Source: Prolixibacteraceae bacterium (GTDB lineage Bacteria; Bacteroidota; Bacteroidia; Bacteroidales; Prolixibacteraceae). From it: a DNA stretch of 52,201 nt. Location: contig JANXYV010000022.1 in the NCBI GenBank assembly GCA_025355875.1, positions 1-52,201 of the forward strand. The letters are read 5' to 3'. Shown piece after piece: positions 19,294 to 28,631 of the stretch (positions are counted from its first letter, which is position 1; each line of letters opens with the position of its first letter). Position numbers and translations under genes: made by a program. The notes beneath the pieces are model-generated. The model had not been told where the DNA came from and ran no database searches. It saw only the letters and a program-made list of their open reading frames with translations.

Positions 19294-20331
19294 TTAGCTC
19301 TTATTTTTTTCCCAGACGGCCTGAAAATAGCTGCCGCTTTGATTCATTTTTCGATGTGCTTCGTAAGCATCAGCCTCTTTTGTCAAGGTGAAATTTTCCA
19401 GCATTTTGGCGTAATCGTTGAATGAAATCGGGGTCACTACCCCCTTTTTCCTGGTGCTCTCTTTGCCATGCCTGGCTTGCAGAAGATAAATTGCTTCACA
19501 ATTTTTTCCTATATAACTTAAATAGTTTTTTACAATATGTGGTTCCATTTCCCCAAAACTGGCAGCATTCCAAAATACATCAAAATGCAAATTTCCAATC
19601 AATGGAAATTTCCAATTGCCGAACATGTTGACTTTCCCTTTTTGCAAGTGATCTAAATTATCAGCAAAGCTGTTTTCATTTGTATGGATGATTTCATTTT
19701 CACCCAAAGATTCTGAGAGATACTTTCCACATAAATAAAGAGGATAAGGCAAATCGAAGCAAAGAATGGTCAATTCAGGAAATACTTTCTTTAGTACTTC
19801 CACCTGAAACCCGGAGCCTGAGCCCAATTCAACCAGAGTTTCATTTCCTTTCAACTTCAAGTGCCTTTGGGCAAAACATAAGCGAATGTAGAAATTGAGA
19901 AACTGCATGGTATATTTTTTCCCCGAGACTTCGAACAGATCGGCAGGGTTTCCAAACGAACTGACTTCAATTTCAGAAATAGGTTTCATGTTGGCTAATT
20001 CACCTTGAATCATGCAGTTGTTATAGGCCATTTCCCTGATATCGGAAAGTCGCAGAGAATAAGGCAGTAAGGCTTTATTGGTGATAAATAAACTTCGGAT
20101 CGCCTGTTTTGCCAGTTTTGTATAGAATGGAACCTGTGGGTGATAGTGATAGACCGATTCGCTGAATCCAAATGTGCCAAATATCGGATATTTGCCGCTT
20201 CTTAATTGATTAATATCTGATTTTTCAATTTCCCTGATAATTCTCGCCTCGTATGTCTTCCAGTACCTTCCGGCTTGAAATATTTCCGGAGCTTTTCTAT
20301 ATTCTTCCAGCAATAATGAGAGTCTATCCAT
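19294..20331 (-). CDS. SAM-dependent methyltransferase (putative sugar O-methyltransferase type) inside the hem cluster
   Basis: 345 residues. A Rossmann SAM-binding motif 'ELGSGSG' lies at 168-174, followed by 'LTILCFDLPYPLYLCGKYL'. The long N-terminal region and the 'WNAASFGEME' segment resemble putative sugar O-methyltransferases from surface-polysaccharide loci. It is not a known heme-pathway enzyme. The gene lies between hemL and hemE and its DNA looks more AT-rich than the flanking hem genes, suggesting insertion. Its substrate is unknown. Confidence 0.65.
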   Translation of the reverse strand: MDRLSLLLEEYRKAPEIFQAGRYWKTYEARIIREIEKSDINQLRSGKYPIFGTFGFSESVYHYHPQVPFYTKLAKQAIRSLFITNKALLPYSLRLSDIREMAYNNCMIQGELANMKPISEIEVSSFGNPADLFEVSGKKYTMQFLNFYIRLCFAQRHLKLKGNETLVELGSGSGFQVEVLKKVFPELTILCFDLPYPLYLCGKYLSESLGENEIIHTNENSFADNLDHLQKGKVNMFGNWKFPLIGNLHFDVFWNAASFGEMEPHIVKNYLSYIGKNCEAIYLLQARHGKESTRKKGVVTPISFNDYAKMLENFTLTKEADAYEAHRKMNQSGSYFQAVWEKNKS

Positions 20332-20466
20332 TCTTTAATTTTTTGTATCATGTCAACCTCTGATAGAAATTTCAGAGATTCTATTCCTGAATAAATTTGG
20401 GCTATTTGCTATACCTGCCTTCGATGTTTCTAATATTGAAAACTGACCACTGTGACTGCCAACTTT

Positions 20467-21765
20467 TTATCCTTTCAGTATCGTCAAAGCATCATAGGTG
20501 GCTTCAATAGTCCGGTCAATCTTTTTGGTAGTATGCGCCGCCGACATAAATCCGGCTTCGAACTGCGAAGGAGCCAGGTAGATACCACTTTCCAAAGACA
20601 TTTTAAAGAATTTGGCATAGGTGGCGGTATTGCTTCGGCAAGCATCGGGGTATGAATTCACTTTTGCTTCTTCAGTAAAGAACAAGGTAAACATCGAACC
20701 GACACGGTTTACCACACCAGGAAAATTCAGATCTGCCAAACATTTTTTGATACCGTCTCCCAAACGGGCCGATTTTTCTTCAAGCATATCGTAAAAACCG
20801 TCGGTTTCATCCAGAATTTTCAAAGTGGTAAGTCCTGCCGACATGGCCAATGGATTTCCGGAGAGCGTTCCGGCCTGATAAACCGGACCTTTCGGAGCCA
20901 GTTTGTCCATGATTTCGCGTTTCCCGCCATAAGCGCCAACCGGAAGTCCGCCGCCAATAATTTTACCAAAACAACTCAAATCCGGAGTAATTCCCAAAAT
21001 TTGCTGTGCTCCACCTTTTGAAAGCCGGAAACCAGTCATCACCTCATCAAAAATCAGAACAGTTCCGTATTGGGTGCACAATTCACGGATCCCCTGAATA
21101 AATTCAGGATCAGGAATCACCACACCCATATTTCCGGTAACTGGTTCCAAAATCAGCGCAGCAATTTGTTCAGGATATTTGACGAACATTTCTTTTACTG
21201 AATCAAGGTCATTGTAGCCGGCAGTCAGCGTGTCTTTTGCTGTTCCTGAAGTTACACCGGGTGAATCTGGAGTTCCCAGGGTCAAAGCACCAGATCCGGC
21301 TTTGATGAGAAAACTATCGTTGTGACCGTGGTAGCAACCTTCAAATTTGATGACCAACTCACGGCCGGTAAAGCCACGTGCAAGGCGCAGGGCGCTCATG
21401 GTGGCTTCAGTTCCGGAGTTGACCATGCGGATGCTTTCTACCGATGGAACCATTTTCTTGATTTGCAGCGCCATTTCTGTTTCGAGCAGGGTTGGCGCCC
21501 CAAAACTGGTTCCCTTGGCAGCCGTTTTCTGAATGGCCATTACAACATCCGGGTGAGCGTGTCCTAAAATCATCGGTCCCCAGGAACCGACGTAGTCGAT
21601 GTACTCGTGACCATCAATATCGAATACCTTTGCCCCTTTCGCGCTGGCAATGAACAGCGGATCGCAGCCAACACTTTTAAATGAGCGAACCGGAGAATTT
21701 ACCCCTCCGGGAATATGTTTTTGTGCTTCCTGAAAAGCAGCAATACTTTGGGTGTAGTTTTTCAT
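20467..21765 (-). CDS. hemL: Glutamate-1-semialdehyde 2,1-aminomutase
   Basis: 432 residues, usual length. PLP enzyme converting glutamate-1-semialdehyde to 5-aminolevulinate, second step of the C5 pathway. Seen: '[10 protein letters not shown]' near the N terminus, '[16 protein letters not shown]' (cofactor phosphate region), '[10 protein letters not shown]' and the PLP lysine K268 in '[17 protein letters not shown]'. Operates with HemA, which is encoded at the head of the same cluster. A 233-base gap containing GC-rich repeats separates it from hemB upstream. Confidence 0.97.
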   Translation of the reverse strand: MKNYTQSIAAFQEAQKHIPGGVNSPVRSFKSVGCDPLFIASAKGAKVFDIDGHEYIDYVGSWGPMILGHAHPDVVMAIQKTAAKGTSFGAPTLLETEMALQIKKMVPSVESIRMVNSGTEATMSALRLARGFTGRELVIKFEGCYHGHNDSFLIKAGSGALTLGTPDSPGVTSGTAKDTLTAGYNDLDSVKEMFVKYPEQIAALILEPVTGNMGVVIPDPEFIQGIRELCTQYGTVLIFDEVMTGFRLSKGGAQQILGITPDLSCFGKIIGGGLPVGAYGGKREIMDKLAPKGPVYQAGTLSGNPLAMSAGLTTLKILDETDGFYDMLEEKSARLGDGIKKCLADLNFPGVVNRVGSMFTLFFTEEAKVNSYPDACRSNTATYAKFFKMSLESGIYLAPSQFEAGFMSAAHTTKKIDRTIEATYDALTILKG

Positions 21766-21847
21766 GTTATAGCAATAAATCTATTGAAATTGATAATCAC
21801 CTTTCTGTCCGAAATTGAAGAATTACTTTGTTGTACGTTTTCTCGCG

Positions 21848-21935
21848 GACGGGTTCTCCGGGGTTCTATTTACCCGGGGTTGCACTCCTTCGTCGTTTAC
21901 CCCAGGTTATTAACATTTTGCCCCTTCAGGGCAAA
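21848..21935. repeat. GC-rich intergenic repeat between hemB and hemL
   Basis: This stretch contains several short inverted pairs such as CCGGGGTTC...ACCCGGGG and GCCCcttcaGGGC. It sits in an otherwise AT-rich gap. It resembles the REP-like spacers common in Bacteroidota genomes. It would be transcribed in the hem mRNA and may form a hairpin that affects hemL or protects hemB mRNA. Confidence 0.6.
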
Positions 21936-21956
21936 TCAAATGCATGTTACGGACCA

Positions 21957-21994
21957 AAGCTTTCCCCCATTTTAGGGGAACGGGAAGGGGGCTG
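21957..21994. repeat. C-rich/G-rich fold-back repeat next to the hemB stop
   Basis: AAGCTTTCCCCC near 21957 pairs with GGGGGCT ending at 21993, with an inner CCCC...GGGG pair. Its AGC-C-run ... G-run-GCT layout matches the fold-back family seen at 40421, 42772 and 42868. Confidence 0.6.
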
Positions 21995-21998
21995 TCTG

Positions 21999-22967
21999 TT
22001 ATAGTTCCTTTACAATATCCTGAGTGTGATAGGATAAGATAATATCAGACCCGGCACGTTTGATTGATGTCAGAATTTCGCGAACGAGACGTTTTTCGTC
22101 GATCCAGCCATTTGCTGCAGCAGCTTTTACCATAGAATATTCTCCACTTACGTTGTAGGCAGCAATCGGGATATTGAAATTGGTTTTCACACGTTGAATA
22201 ATATCCAGATAACTCAAGGCCGGTTTCACCATCACAATATCGGCTCCTTCTTCGATGTCGAGCGCAACTTCGCGCAAAGCCTCATTCGAATTGGCGGGAT
22301 CCATTTGGTAGGTTGCACGGTTCCCGAATTTGGGAGCACTTTCGGCCGCTTCACGAAAGGGACCGTAGAATCCTGAGGCATATTTGGCCGAATAAGCCAT
22401 GATCGGCAGATTGTAAAAACCGTAATCGTCAAGGGCATGCCGGATTGCACCAACCCGCCCGTCCATCATGTCGCTGGGTGCGACCATGTCAATTCCTTCC
22501 TGAGCCAGCGAAACAGATTGCTTGGCCAGTGTCAGCAAAGTGAGATCATTATCCACATCACCATCCACAATAGTTCCGCAATGGCCATGAGTGGTATACT
22601 CGCAATTGCAAATGTCGGCAATCACATACAAATCGGGCAGAGCTTTTTTGAGGGCACGTGTGGCTTGCTGCACAATTCCATTGTGTTCGCAGGCAACCAG
22701 TCCATGTTCATCTTTGTGTTCAGGAATACCGAAAAGCAGCACAGCCTGAACGCCAATTCCGTACAGACGTCGGCATTCTTCCACCAACAAATCAACAGAT
22801 AGCTGCGAATTGCCGGGCATCGATGAAATTGGATTGTTGACTCCGGTTCCCGGGCAAACAAATAATGGCATGACCAAATCGTCGCGGGTTAGAATGGTTT
22901 CACGGACCAAATTGCGTAAAACAGGGGTGTGTCTTAATCTCCTGAGTCGTGTGATTGGAAAAGACAT
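21999..22967 (-). CDS. hemB: Porphobilinogen synthase (delta-aminolevulinate dehydratase)
   Basis: 322 residues. Condenses two 5-aminolevulinates to porphobilinogen. The zinc triad C120, C122 and C130 is intact in '[14 protein letters not shown]', so this is the zinc-dependent type rather than the magnesium-only type. The Schiff-base lysines fall in '[17 protein letters not shown]' and '[11 protein letters not shown]'. Between hemD (17-base gap) and the repeat-bearing spacer before hemL. Confidence 0.97.
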   Translation of the reverse strand: MSFPITRLRRLRHTPVLRNLVRETILTRDDLVMPLFVCPGTGVNNPISSMPGNSQLSVDLLVEECRRLYGIGVQAVLLFGIPEHKDEHGLVACEHNGIVQQATRALKKALPDLYVIADICNCEYTTHGHCGTIVDGDVDNDLTLLTLAKQSVSLAQEGIDMVAPSDMMDGRVGAIRHALDDYGFYNLPIMAYSAKYASGFYGPFREAAESAPKFGNRATYQMDPANSNEALREVALDIEEGADIVMVKPALSYLDIIQRVKTNFNIPIAAYNVSGEYSMVKAAAANGWIDEKRLVREILTSIKRAGSDIILSYHTQDIVKEL

Positions 22968-22984
22968 AATTGCTGGATTAAAAG

Positions 22985-23755
22985 TTATTTTTTCTGATAG
23001 TGATTGAGTATGGCCGAAAAGATTCCCTGCGAATTCGCGGTTACGGCGGTAATAATTGGTTCAATTCCGTGCCTGATTACTTCGGAAGAAGTGGTTTGTC
23101 CGATACAGACCAGACGCAGTTTTGCAGGATCAGTTCTTTTTGCAATGAGTTGTAAAAGGTTCGTAAATGAAGAAGGACTGGTGAGTACAATCATCGCATA
23201 CTGATCGGAAAGGATTAGTTGAAGAGCATCACCGTCAAATGTTTCAGGTAAAACTGTTTCATAAAACAAAATCCGGGTACAGACCGCTTTCTTCGAGATT
23301 TTATCTTCGATTACTGTCCGGGCCAGATTACCAATCGGAAAAAGTACCCGTTCGCCCAGATTTACCCGGTGAAAAAAATCGACCACAAAATCTTCGGCGG
23401 TATTCCCCAAATTGATGAAGGCTGCTGAAGTTCCGTAACATTCCAGGTGAGCTGCTGTTTTTTTTCCGACAACTGCTATTTTCAAATGTTCAGGAAGCCC
23501 GTAGTGATTTTGAAGCTCAAAGAGAGCAGCAAAGAAATATTTTAACCCGTTCGGACTGGTAAAGACAATCCAGTTGAACGATTCGAGATTTTTTAGCTGC
23601 AAAATGGCAAATTCGTCGAGTGGCAAAGGCCTGATTTCGATGGTGGGCATCAGCACCAGTGAAGCTGATTCTTCCGCCAGGAGGTTCTCCAGCTCGGCCG
23701 ACTGACCCACCGGCCGGGTTGAAATAAATATTTTATTTTCGAGTAGCTTGCCCAT
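22985..23755 (-). CDS. hemD: Uroporphyrinogen-III synthase
   Basis: 256 residues. Cyclises hydroxymethylbilane with inversion of ring D. The family is poorly conserved, but '[12 protein letters not shown]' (N-terminal lobe), '[11 protein letters not shown]', '[12 protein letters not shown]' and '[10 protein letters not shown]' are the expected landmarks of its two lobes. It begins four bases after the hemC stop, which supports both the start choice and translational coupling. Confidence 0.9.
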   Translation of the reverse strand: MGKLLENKIFISTRPVGQSAELENLLAEESASLVLMPTIEIRPLPLDEFAILQLKNLESFNWIVFTSPNGLKYFFAALFELQNHYGLPEHLKIAVVGKKTAAHLECYGTSAAFINLGNTAEDFVVDFFHRVNLGERVLFPIGNLARTVIEDKISKKAVCTRILFYETVLPETFDGDALQLILSDQYAMIVLTSPSSFTNLLQLIAKRTDPAKLRLVCIGQTTSSEVIRHGIEPIITAVTANSQGIFSAILNHYQKK

Positions 23756-23759
23756 ACGG

Positions 23760-24701
23760 TTAGTTGCTAAAGGGATTTGCCGATTTGATTTTGTTCAAAA
23801 TTTCAGTAGCACCCTTTTCCTCCATTTTTTTTGCCAGGCCAATTCCAACATTTTCTCCATCGTTCAGGTCTCCGGAAATGGTTTCACGGATATATTGTTT
23901 TCCATCAATGGAAGCAACAAATCCATGCAAGGTCAGTTTTCCATTTTCAATTTCAGAAAAACAACCCAGCGGAACCTGGCATCCACCCTGAAGTTTGGCC
24001 AGAAATGCCCTTTCAGCGACAATTGCTTCCCAGGTTTCGAAATGGTTGAGCTTTGCCATCAGTGTTTCTATTTCGGAATCACCAATCCGGGTTTCAATGG
24101 CAATCGCACCCTGGCTCACTGCCGGAAGAATTACTTCAGGATCAATAATTTCAGTGATGTACTTTTCAAGTCCAAGCCGCTGAAGACCGGCTGCAGCCAT
24201 GATCATGGCATCGCAATAACCTTCTTCCATTTTCTTCAGCCGCGAATTCACATTCCCCCGGATATCTTTGATGATGATCTGATCATTTAATTTCAGGAGT
24301 CCGGCAATCCGGCGCAAACTGGAGGTGGCCACTACGTCACCTGATTTCAGCCTGGCAAGCGTTTTGCCGGTGACACTCACCAGCGCATCGCGAAATTCGC
24401 CACGTTCGAGAACGGCACCTAATTTTAAGCCTTCCGGAAGTGTGGTTGGCAGATCTTTCAGGCTGTGAACGGCCAGATCGACGCTGCCATCGATCAGGGC
24501 ATTTTCAATTTCTTTGGTAAATAAACCTTTGTCGCCGATTTTTGAAAGCGCAACATCGAGAATTTTATCGCCTTTTGTTTTAATGATTTCCAGTTCGACC
24601 TGAAGTTCCGGGAAGATTTGCTGAAGTGTAGCCTTTACTTTCTCTGCCTGATAAAGTGCAAGTTGGCTGCCACGGGTGCCTATACGTATGGTTCTTTTCA
24701 T
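23760..24701 (-). CDS. hemC: Hydroxymethylbilane synthase (porphobilinogen deaminase)
   Basis: 313 residues, typical. Polymerises four porphobilinogens. Landmarks: 'IRIGTRGSQLALYQA' at the N terminus, 'AVHSLKDLP', 'ATSSLRR', 'IRGNVNSRL', and C241 in 'QGGCQVPLG', which carries the dipyrromethane cofactor. Lies between hemA (46-base gap) and hemD. Confidence 0.97.
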   Translation of the reverse strand: MKRTIRIGTRGSQLALYQAEKVKATLQQIFPELQVELEIIKTKGDKILDVALSKIGDKGLFTKEIENALIDGSVDLAVHSLKDLPTTLPEGLKLGAVLERGEFRDALVSVTGKTLARLKSGDVVATSSLRRIAGLLKLNDQIIIKDIRGNVNSRLKKMEEGYCDAMIMAAAGLQRLGLEKYITEIIDPEVILPAVSQGAIAIETRIGDSEIETLMAKLNHFETWEAIVAERAFLAKLQGGCQVPLGCFSEIENGKLTLHGFVASIDGKQYIRETISGDLNDGENVGIGLAKKMEEKGATEILNKIKSANPFSN

Positions 24702-24747
24702 TGAGTCCTAATCAAAGGCAAACCAAGTGGGTTTGCTGCAAAAAATT

Positions 24748-26001
24748 TCAGTCGAATTTAAATAAATCATTGATGATTTTTAACGAATCGATATTTTTTC
24801 CGTTATCCGTTAAATCTTTGAGGTTTTTGATCAATAAACGGGTGTACCGCTGGGTAAGATGTTTGGCGTAATCGTCTACAATTTCCTGCATTTCGGGAGT
24901 GACTATTTTCCGGTAAGTAGAAAGTTCCTCGGTATTGATGGCCTGAATATTGGTAGTAATTGTGTTGATTGCTGGACGAAGCGAGCGGCTGGCCAGCCAT
25001 TCCGAGAAATCGGCAACCACTTCATCGAGGATCAGGTGAGCCATTTCGGCGCTTTCCTTCTTTTTTTCGGCGGTTTGTTTCACAATTTCCTGAAGATCGT
25101 CAACACCAAGCAGTTCAGCATTTTCCAATTCACCAACAGCACTTTCAATATTACGCGGAACCGACAGGTCGACATAAACCTGGTGGTGATTTGGCCGAAC
25201 CTTCTGATTTAACCGAACCATTTCAGCGGTAATAATCGGATCAGCCGAAGCCGTTGCAATCATCACAATATCAAAACCATGCAAATACTTCTCAAATGTA
25301 TCAAACGGTAATACGATTCCACCGTATTTGGTCGCAGTTTTTTCAGCAGTTTCCAGAGTGCGGTTCGAAACAGCGATTTGCTTGACTCCTTTTTTATAGA
25401 TGTTTTGAAGAGCCAGATTTCCGGTTTCGCCGGCCCCGATAATGAGAACCGATTTGTCGCTCAATCCACCGAGAAGCGAGGAACACATTTCCACAGCAGC
25501 GCTACTTACCGAAGTGATCCCAAGTTTGATACCCGTTTCGCTGCGGACGCGTTTCCCGGCTTCAAAAGATTTCTGGAATAGACGCATCAGAATCGCATCG
25601 GTCAGCGCCAGTTCTGTACAAGTAACATAGGCATCCTTTACCTGCCCGATGATCTGGTCCTCACCTATAATCTGTGAATCTAAACCAGAACTGACTTCAA
25701 ACAAATGACGAACCGTTGCTGCATTGGCCTTGTGGTAAAAATAATGCCAGCAGTGGTCGTTCACATCTTTGAATTTCTTAACTGCCTCATACACCAGCTC
25801 GAATGCAGTTTGATTGTCATGTTTATCCTGCGAAAAATAAATCTCCGTCCGGTTACATGTTGAAATGAGCACCAAATCAGCAATTTCAGTTTCCTGCTGA
25901 AGCAGTTCTGAAAATGGAACAAGGTCATCTTTTGAAAATGAAAACCGCTCGCGGATCTCCAACGGCGCTGTTTTATAACTAATTCCTATCACCCCTATCA
26001 T
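24748..26001 (-). CDS. hemA: Glutamyl-tRNA reductase
   Basis: 417 residues from the ATG at 26001. An ATG 11 codons upstream (26034) is possible, but the family starts at 'MIGVIGISYKTAPLEIRE'. It reduces glutamyl-tRNA to glutamate-1-semialdehyde, the first committed step and usual control point of the C5 pathway. Catalytic C49 is in 'ISTCNRTEIY'; the NADPH site shows 'VLIIGAGETGNLAL'. It heads the hemA-C-D-B-L-(methyltransferase)-E cluster. Confidence 0.96.
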   Translation of the reverse strand: MIGVIGISYKTAPLEIRERFSFSKDDLVPFSELLQQETEIADLVLISTCNRTEIYFSQDKHDNQTAFELVYEAVKKFKDVNDHCWHYFYHKANAATVRHLFEVSSGLDSQIIGEDQIIGQVKDAYVTCTELALTDAILMRLFQKSFEAGKRVRSETGIKLGITSVSSAAVEMCSSLLGGLSDKSVLIIGAGETGNLALQNIYKKGVKQIAVSNRTLETAEKTATKYGGIVLPFDTFEKYLHGFDIVMIATASADPIITAEMVRLNQKVRPNHHQVYVDLSVPRNIESAVGELENAELLGVDDLQEIVKQTAEKKKESAEMAHLILDEVVADFSEWLASRSLRPAINTITTNIQAINTEELSTYRKIVTPEMQEIVDDYAKHLTQRYTRLLIKNLKDLTDNGKNIDSLKIINDLFKFD

Positions 26002-26121
26002 AAACAAATCTTTATCAGGATTGCTTTTGAACAATTATGCACAATAAAAGTTTTCGACGCAGCTTTGCCCGAACAGACAAATTGCATCAACCTGAAATCA
26101 AAAAACTCTCAGGTTCTGGTT

Positions 26122-26481
26122 CTAGCAATAAAATGGAGGAGGACGGGAAAACTGGAAGCCGGAATATAGGAGCCCGTGAACTTTGTCGTTGGTAAGATGG
26201 TAAATGGCCGTTCCGGGATCGGGGAAAAATGGTGAAGTATTTTCTTCAGGAATTAAACTATTGGCCTGAATATTTATTTTTTCGGATTGTAATTGATAAT
26301 AGTAAGTGGAAGGTTCAGCAGCTTTTTGTTTGACTTCCAAAGGAATTGTAACCGCTGAAACGACTTCAAATGAATCTTCGCCGGTGCTATTATTGAACAG
26401 ACCCATGGCGAAGCCGAAGAAATAAAATGCGGCGAGCAACAGATAAGGCAATGGTGTCGATAATAGTCCGAGAAAAAACAC
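26122..26481 (-). CDS. Hypothetical membrane protein upstream of hemA
   Basis: 119 residues as drawn from a GTG at 26481. The start is uncertain because no in-frame ATG exists upstream before a stop. The first 30 residues are strongly hydrophobic (LLSTPLPYLLLAAFYFFGFAMG), giving one membrane helix or an uncleaved signal. The remainder is polar and ends in 'RPPPFYC', an odd proline-rich tail with a terminal cysteine. It is the first gene on this strand before hemA (120-base gap), so it could share the hem promoter. I do not recognise a characterised family. Confidence 0.55.
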   Translation of the reverse strand: MFFLGLLSTPLPYLLLAAFYFFGFAMGLFNNSTGEDSFEVVSAVTIPLEVKQKAAEPSTYYYQLQSEKINIQANSLIPEENTSPFFPDPGTAIYHLTNDKVHGLLYSGFQFSRPPPFYC

Positions 26482-26807
26482 AGTCGCAAATTTTAAGTTA
26501 AAAATTCAATCAGAATGCTTTGAAGGCAAAACGGAATCTGAATTCGCTTTGTTGTGTGGCAAAAGTAATTATTCTGTGACAATGATTCGGATGATAACGA
26601 TTGATATTTGTCATCAGGATTTGGATAAAAAATATGCAGAAAATGGATAATGATTGTCATATCGCACCACAATTACAAAAATATTACAAAACGATTAAAT
26701 AACGCCTTGGATATTACATTTTAATTAAAGAACGTACTTCGGAAATAATTCTTATTCGCATATTTGCACAGTGAATTTCAGATAGAATTTTCATTAAAAC
26801 CAATGAT
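26482..26807. other. Divergent AT-rich intergenic region with Fur-like sites
   Basis: 326 bases between the membrane protein/hem cluster (minus) and the DUF47-Pit pair (plus). On the minus strand TACTTTTG (26567-26560) fits the -7 consensus but lacks a well-spaced -33. On the plus strand CATATTTG (26759-26766) is a one-mismatch -7. GATAATGAT-type sequences occur at 26646-26663. No reading frame was accepted. Confidence 0.5.
26646..26663. promoter_or_regulatory. Fur-box-like sequence
   Basis: GATAATGATTGTCATATC keeps the left nine bases of the classic Fur consensus (GATAATGAT) and a partly matching right half (TCATaTC). A related inverted half, TGACAATGATT, lies at 26577-26587. Iron control of a heme cluster would make sense, but the distance to the genes and the loose right half leave this tentative. 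Confidence 0.3.
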
Positions 26808-27455
26808 ATGGATTTTTCAGGTTTACTTAAGTATTTTATCCCCAAGGAAAAGAAATTTTACGTCATGTTCAATCAGGCAGCAGAGAATACCATTGAAGCC
26901 TCAGCCGCACTGGTAAAGCTTATCAATTCCTCTGAGTTGGAAGATCGCAGGGCAATTGGTCTTGCCATTAAAGCGATTGAGAAAAAAGGCGACGAATTTA
27001 CCAATCAGATTTTTGATGTTTTAAACCGTTCTTTTATCACTCCATTCGATCGCGAAGATATTAACGAGCTAACTTCAACCATTGATGATGTTGTGGATTT
27101 GGTTTATAGTTTATCGACCAAGATAGAGATATACCGCTGTACTGTTTTCAGTACATTTATGAAAGAAATGGTTGCCCTGATTGCTGAAGGTTGCCAACTG
27201 ATAAAGGTAGCCGTAGGTGGACTGGAAGATTTTAGACACTCAAGTAAAGTTTTAAAAACCTGTAAAGAACTGAACAAACTCGAAAGCCGTATCGATGAAT
27301 ATTACCACATGGCTATTTCAAGTCTTTTTGAAAATGAAAAGGACCCGATTGAACTGATTAAACAAAAGGAAATCCTTCTGAATATTGAGAAAATCGCGAA
27401 TAAGATGGAAGATGTTTCCGATGTGGTGAAAACTATTTTGGTAAAATACGCCTGA
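26808..27455 (+). CDS. DUF47 / PhoU-like accessory protein of the Pit transporter
   Basis: 215 residues, all helical, with no signal or membrane segment. The pattern 'FNQAAENTIEASAALVKLI', 'AIEKKGDEFTNQIFDVLNRSFITPFDREDINEL' and 'DDVVDLVYSL' identifies the DUF47 family (PhoU-like, metal-binding helical bundles). Family members are almost always next to a Pit phosphate permease and are thought to regulate it. That holds here: pit begins 42 bases downstream. Confidence 0.92.
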   Translation: MDFSGLLKYFIPKEKKFYVMFNQAAENTIEASAALVKLINSSELEDRRAIGLAIKAIEKKGDEFTNQIFDVLNRSFITPFDREDINELTSTIDDVVDLVYSLSTKIEIYRCTVFSTFMKEMVALIAEGCQLIKVAVGGLEDFRHSSKVLKTCKELNKLESRIDEYYHMAISSLFENEKDPIELIKQKEILLNIEKIANKMEDVSDVVKTILVKYA

Positions 27456-27497
27456 TTCTGGGTTTGTTTTTAGTTTTTAAACTCTTTATTTCTGGCT

Positions 27498-28556
27498 ATG
27501 CTTACCATTCTCATTGTAATTATCGTTTTAGCATTTGTTTTTGATCTGATCAACGGATTTCACGATGCAGCCAATTCCATTGCAACGGTCGTTTCCACGA
27601 AAGTTCTGGCTCCGCTTCCAGCTGTACTCTGGGCTGCATTTTTCAATTTTCTGGCTTATTGGGTTTTCGATTTGAAAGTAGCCAACACGGTTGCCAAAAC
27701 CGTTGATGGCAGTGTGATCAGCCTTCAGGTAATCCTGGCTGGGATCATTGCTGCTATTATCTGGAATTTGCTGACCTGGTATTTTGGAATCCCGTCATCC
27801 TCTTCGCACACCTTGATAGGTGGTTTTGCCGGGGCTGCGGTGGCGCATACCGGAAGCTTTACTGTTATAAATCAGGGAGTAATCTTTAAAACCATCGGAT
27901 TTATTTTTCTGGCACCCATCATCGGGATGTTAATCTCCTACCTCATCACGCTTATTATCCTGTGGATCTGCCGAAGGGTCAATCCGCACCACGCCAACAA
28001 ATGGTTTAAACGGCTTCAGTTGGTATCCTCCGGAGCTTTTAGTTTAGGTCATGGCGGAAGTGATTCACAAAAAGTGGTTGGGATAATCAGTGCAGCCATG
28101 TTGGTTTACATCGCTAAATTGAATGCCAGCGTTCAAGTTCCTGATTGGGTCCATGTCACACAGACCGTAGATGCTTTAGGAAAGAATCATCTGCATGTCC
28201 CTGCATGGATTCCAATTTCATGCTATACTGCCATTTCTGTTGGGACAATGATGGGTGGCTGGCGAATTGTAAAAACGATGGGAACAAAAATAACTAAAGT
28301 GACTCCGGTGGAAGGAGTTGCTGCCGAAACAGCCGGTGCAATAACCTTATTTGCTGTTTCTCAGGGATTGGGCATACCGGTTAGTACCACGCACACCATC
28401 GCCGGTTCGATCATGGGAGTTGGAATGACCAAAAGACTTTCAGCTGTTCGATGGGGAGTTGCTACTAACCTACTGGTTGCATGGATTCTTACAATTCCGG
28501 TAAGTATGGTAATCGCCGGATTAGTTTATCTGGCAATGAATGCAATGGGAATATAA
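27498..28556 (+). CDS. Inorganic phosphate transporter, Pit family
   Basis: 352 residues with about ten membrane helices. The two Pit signature repeats are present: 'GFHDAANSIATVVSTK' (about 20-35) and 'SQGLGIPVSTTHTIAGSIMG' (about 290-310), plus 'GIPSSSSHTLIGG'. It is a low-affinity phosphate symporter of the inner membrane, usually carrying metal-phosphate complexes. It forms a two-gene operon with the DUF47 gene and ends at a strong bidirectional terminator. Confidence 0.95.
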   Translation: MLTILIVIIVLAFVFDLINGFHDAANSIATVVSTKVLAPLPAVLWAAFFNFLAYWVFDLKVANTVAKTVDGSVISLQVILAGIIAAIIWNLLTWYFGIPSSSSHTLIGGFAGAAVAHTGSFTVINQGVIFKTIGFIFLAPIIGMLISYLITLIILWICRRVNPHHANKWFKRLQLVSSGAFSLGHGGSDSQKVVGIISAAMLVYIAKLNASVQVPDWVHVTQTVDALGKNHLHVPAWIPISCYTAISVGTMMGGWRIVKTMGTKITKVTPVEGVAAETAGAITLFAVSQGLGIPVSTTHTIAGSIMGVGMTKRLSAVRWGVATNLLVAWILTIPVSMVIAGLVYLAMNAMGI

Positions 28557-28567
28557 AATCCCTGTAA

Positions 28568-28617
28568 AGAAAGAAAAAGCATGTCGGAAGTGATCCGGCA
28601 TGCTTTTTCTTTTTTTA
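28568..28617. terminator. Bidirectional terminator between pit and methyltransferase gene
   Basis: AAAGCATG.CGGA and TCCG.CATGCTTT form a stem with one central mismatch and a five-base loop. It is extended on both sides by A-rich and T-rich tracts, so it can work for the two converging genes. Confidence 0.9.
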
Positions 28618-28631
28618 TCAAATACATAGTT

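Noticed and set aside
21715-21975. Plus-strand frame across the hemB-hemL spacer
   Set aside because: It starts inside hemL in antisense and runs through GC-rich repeats; there is no protein-like signature.
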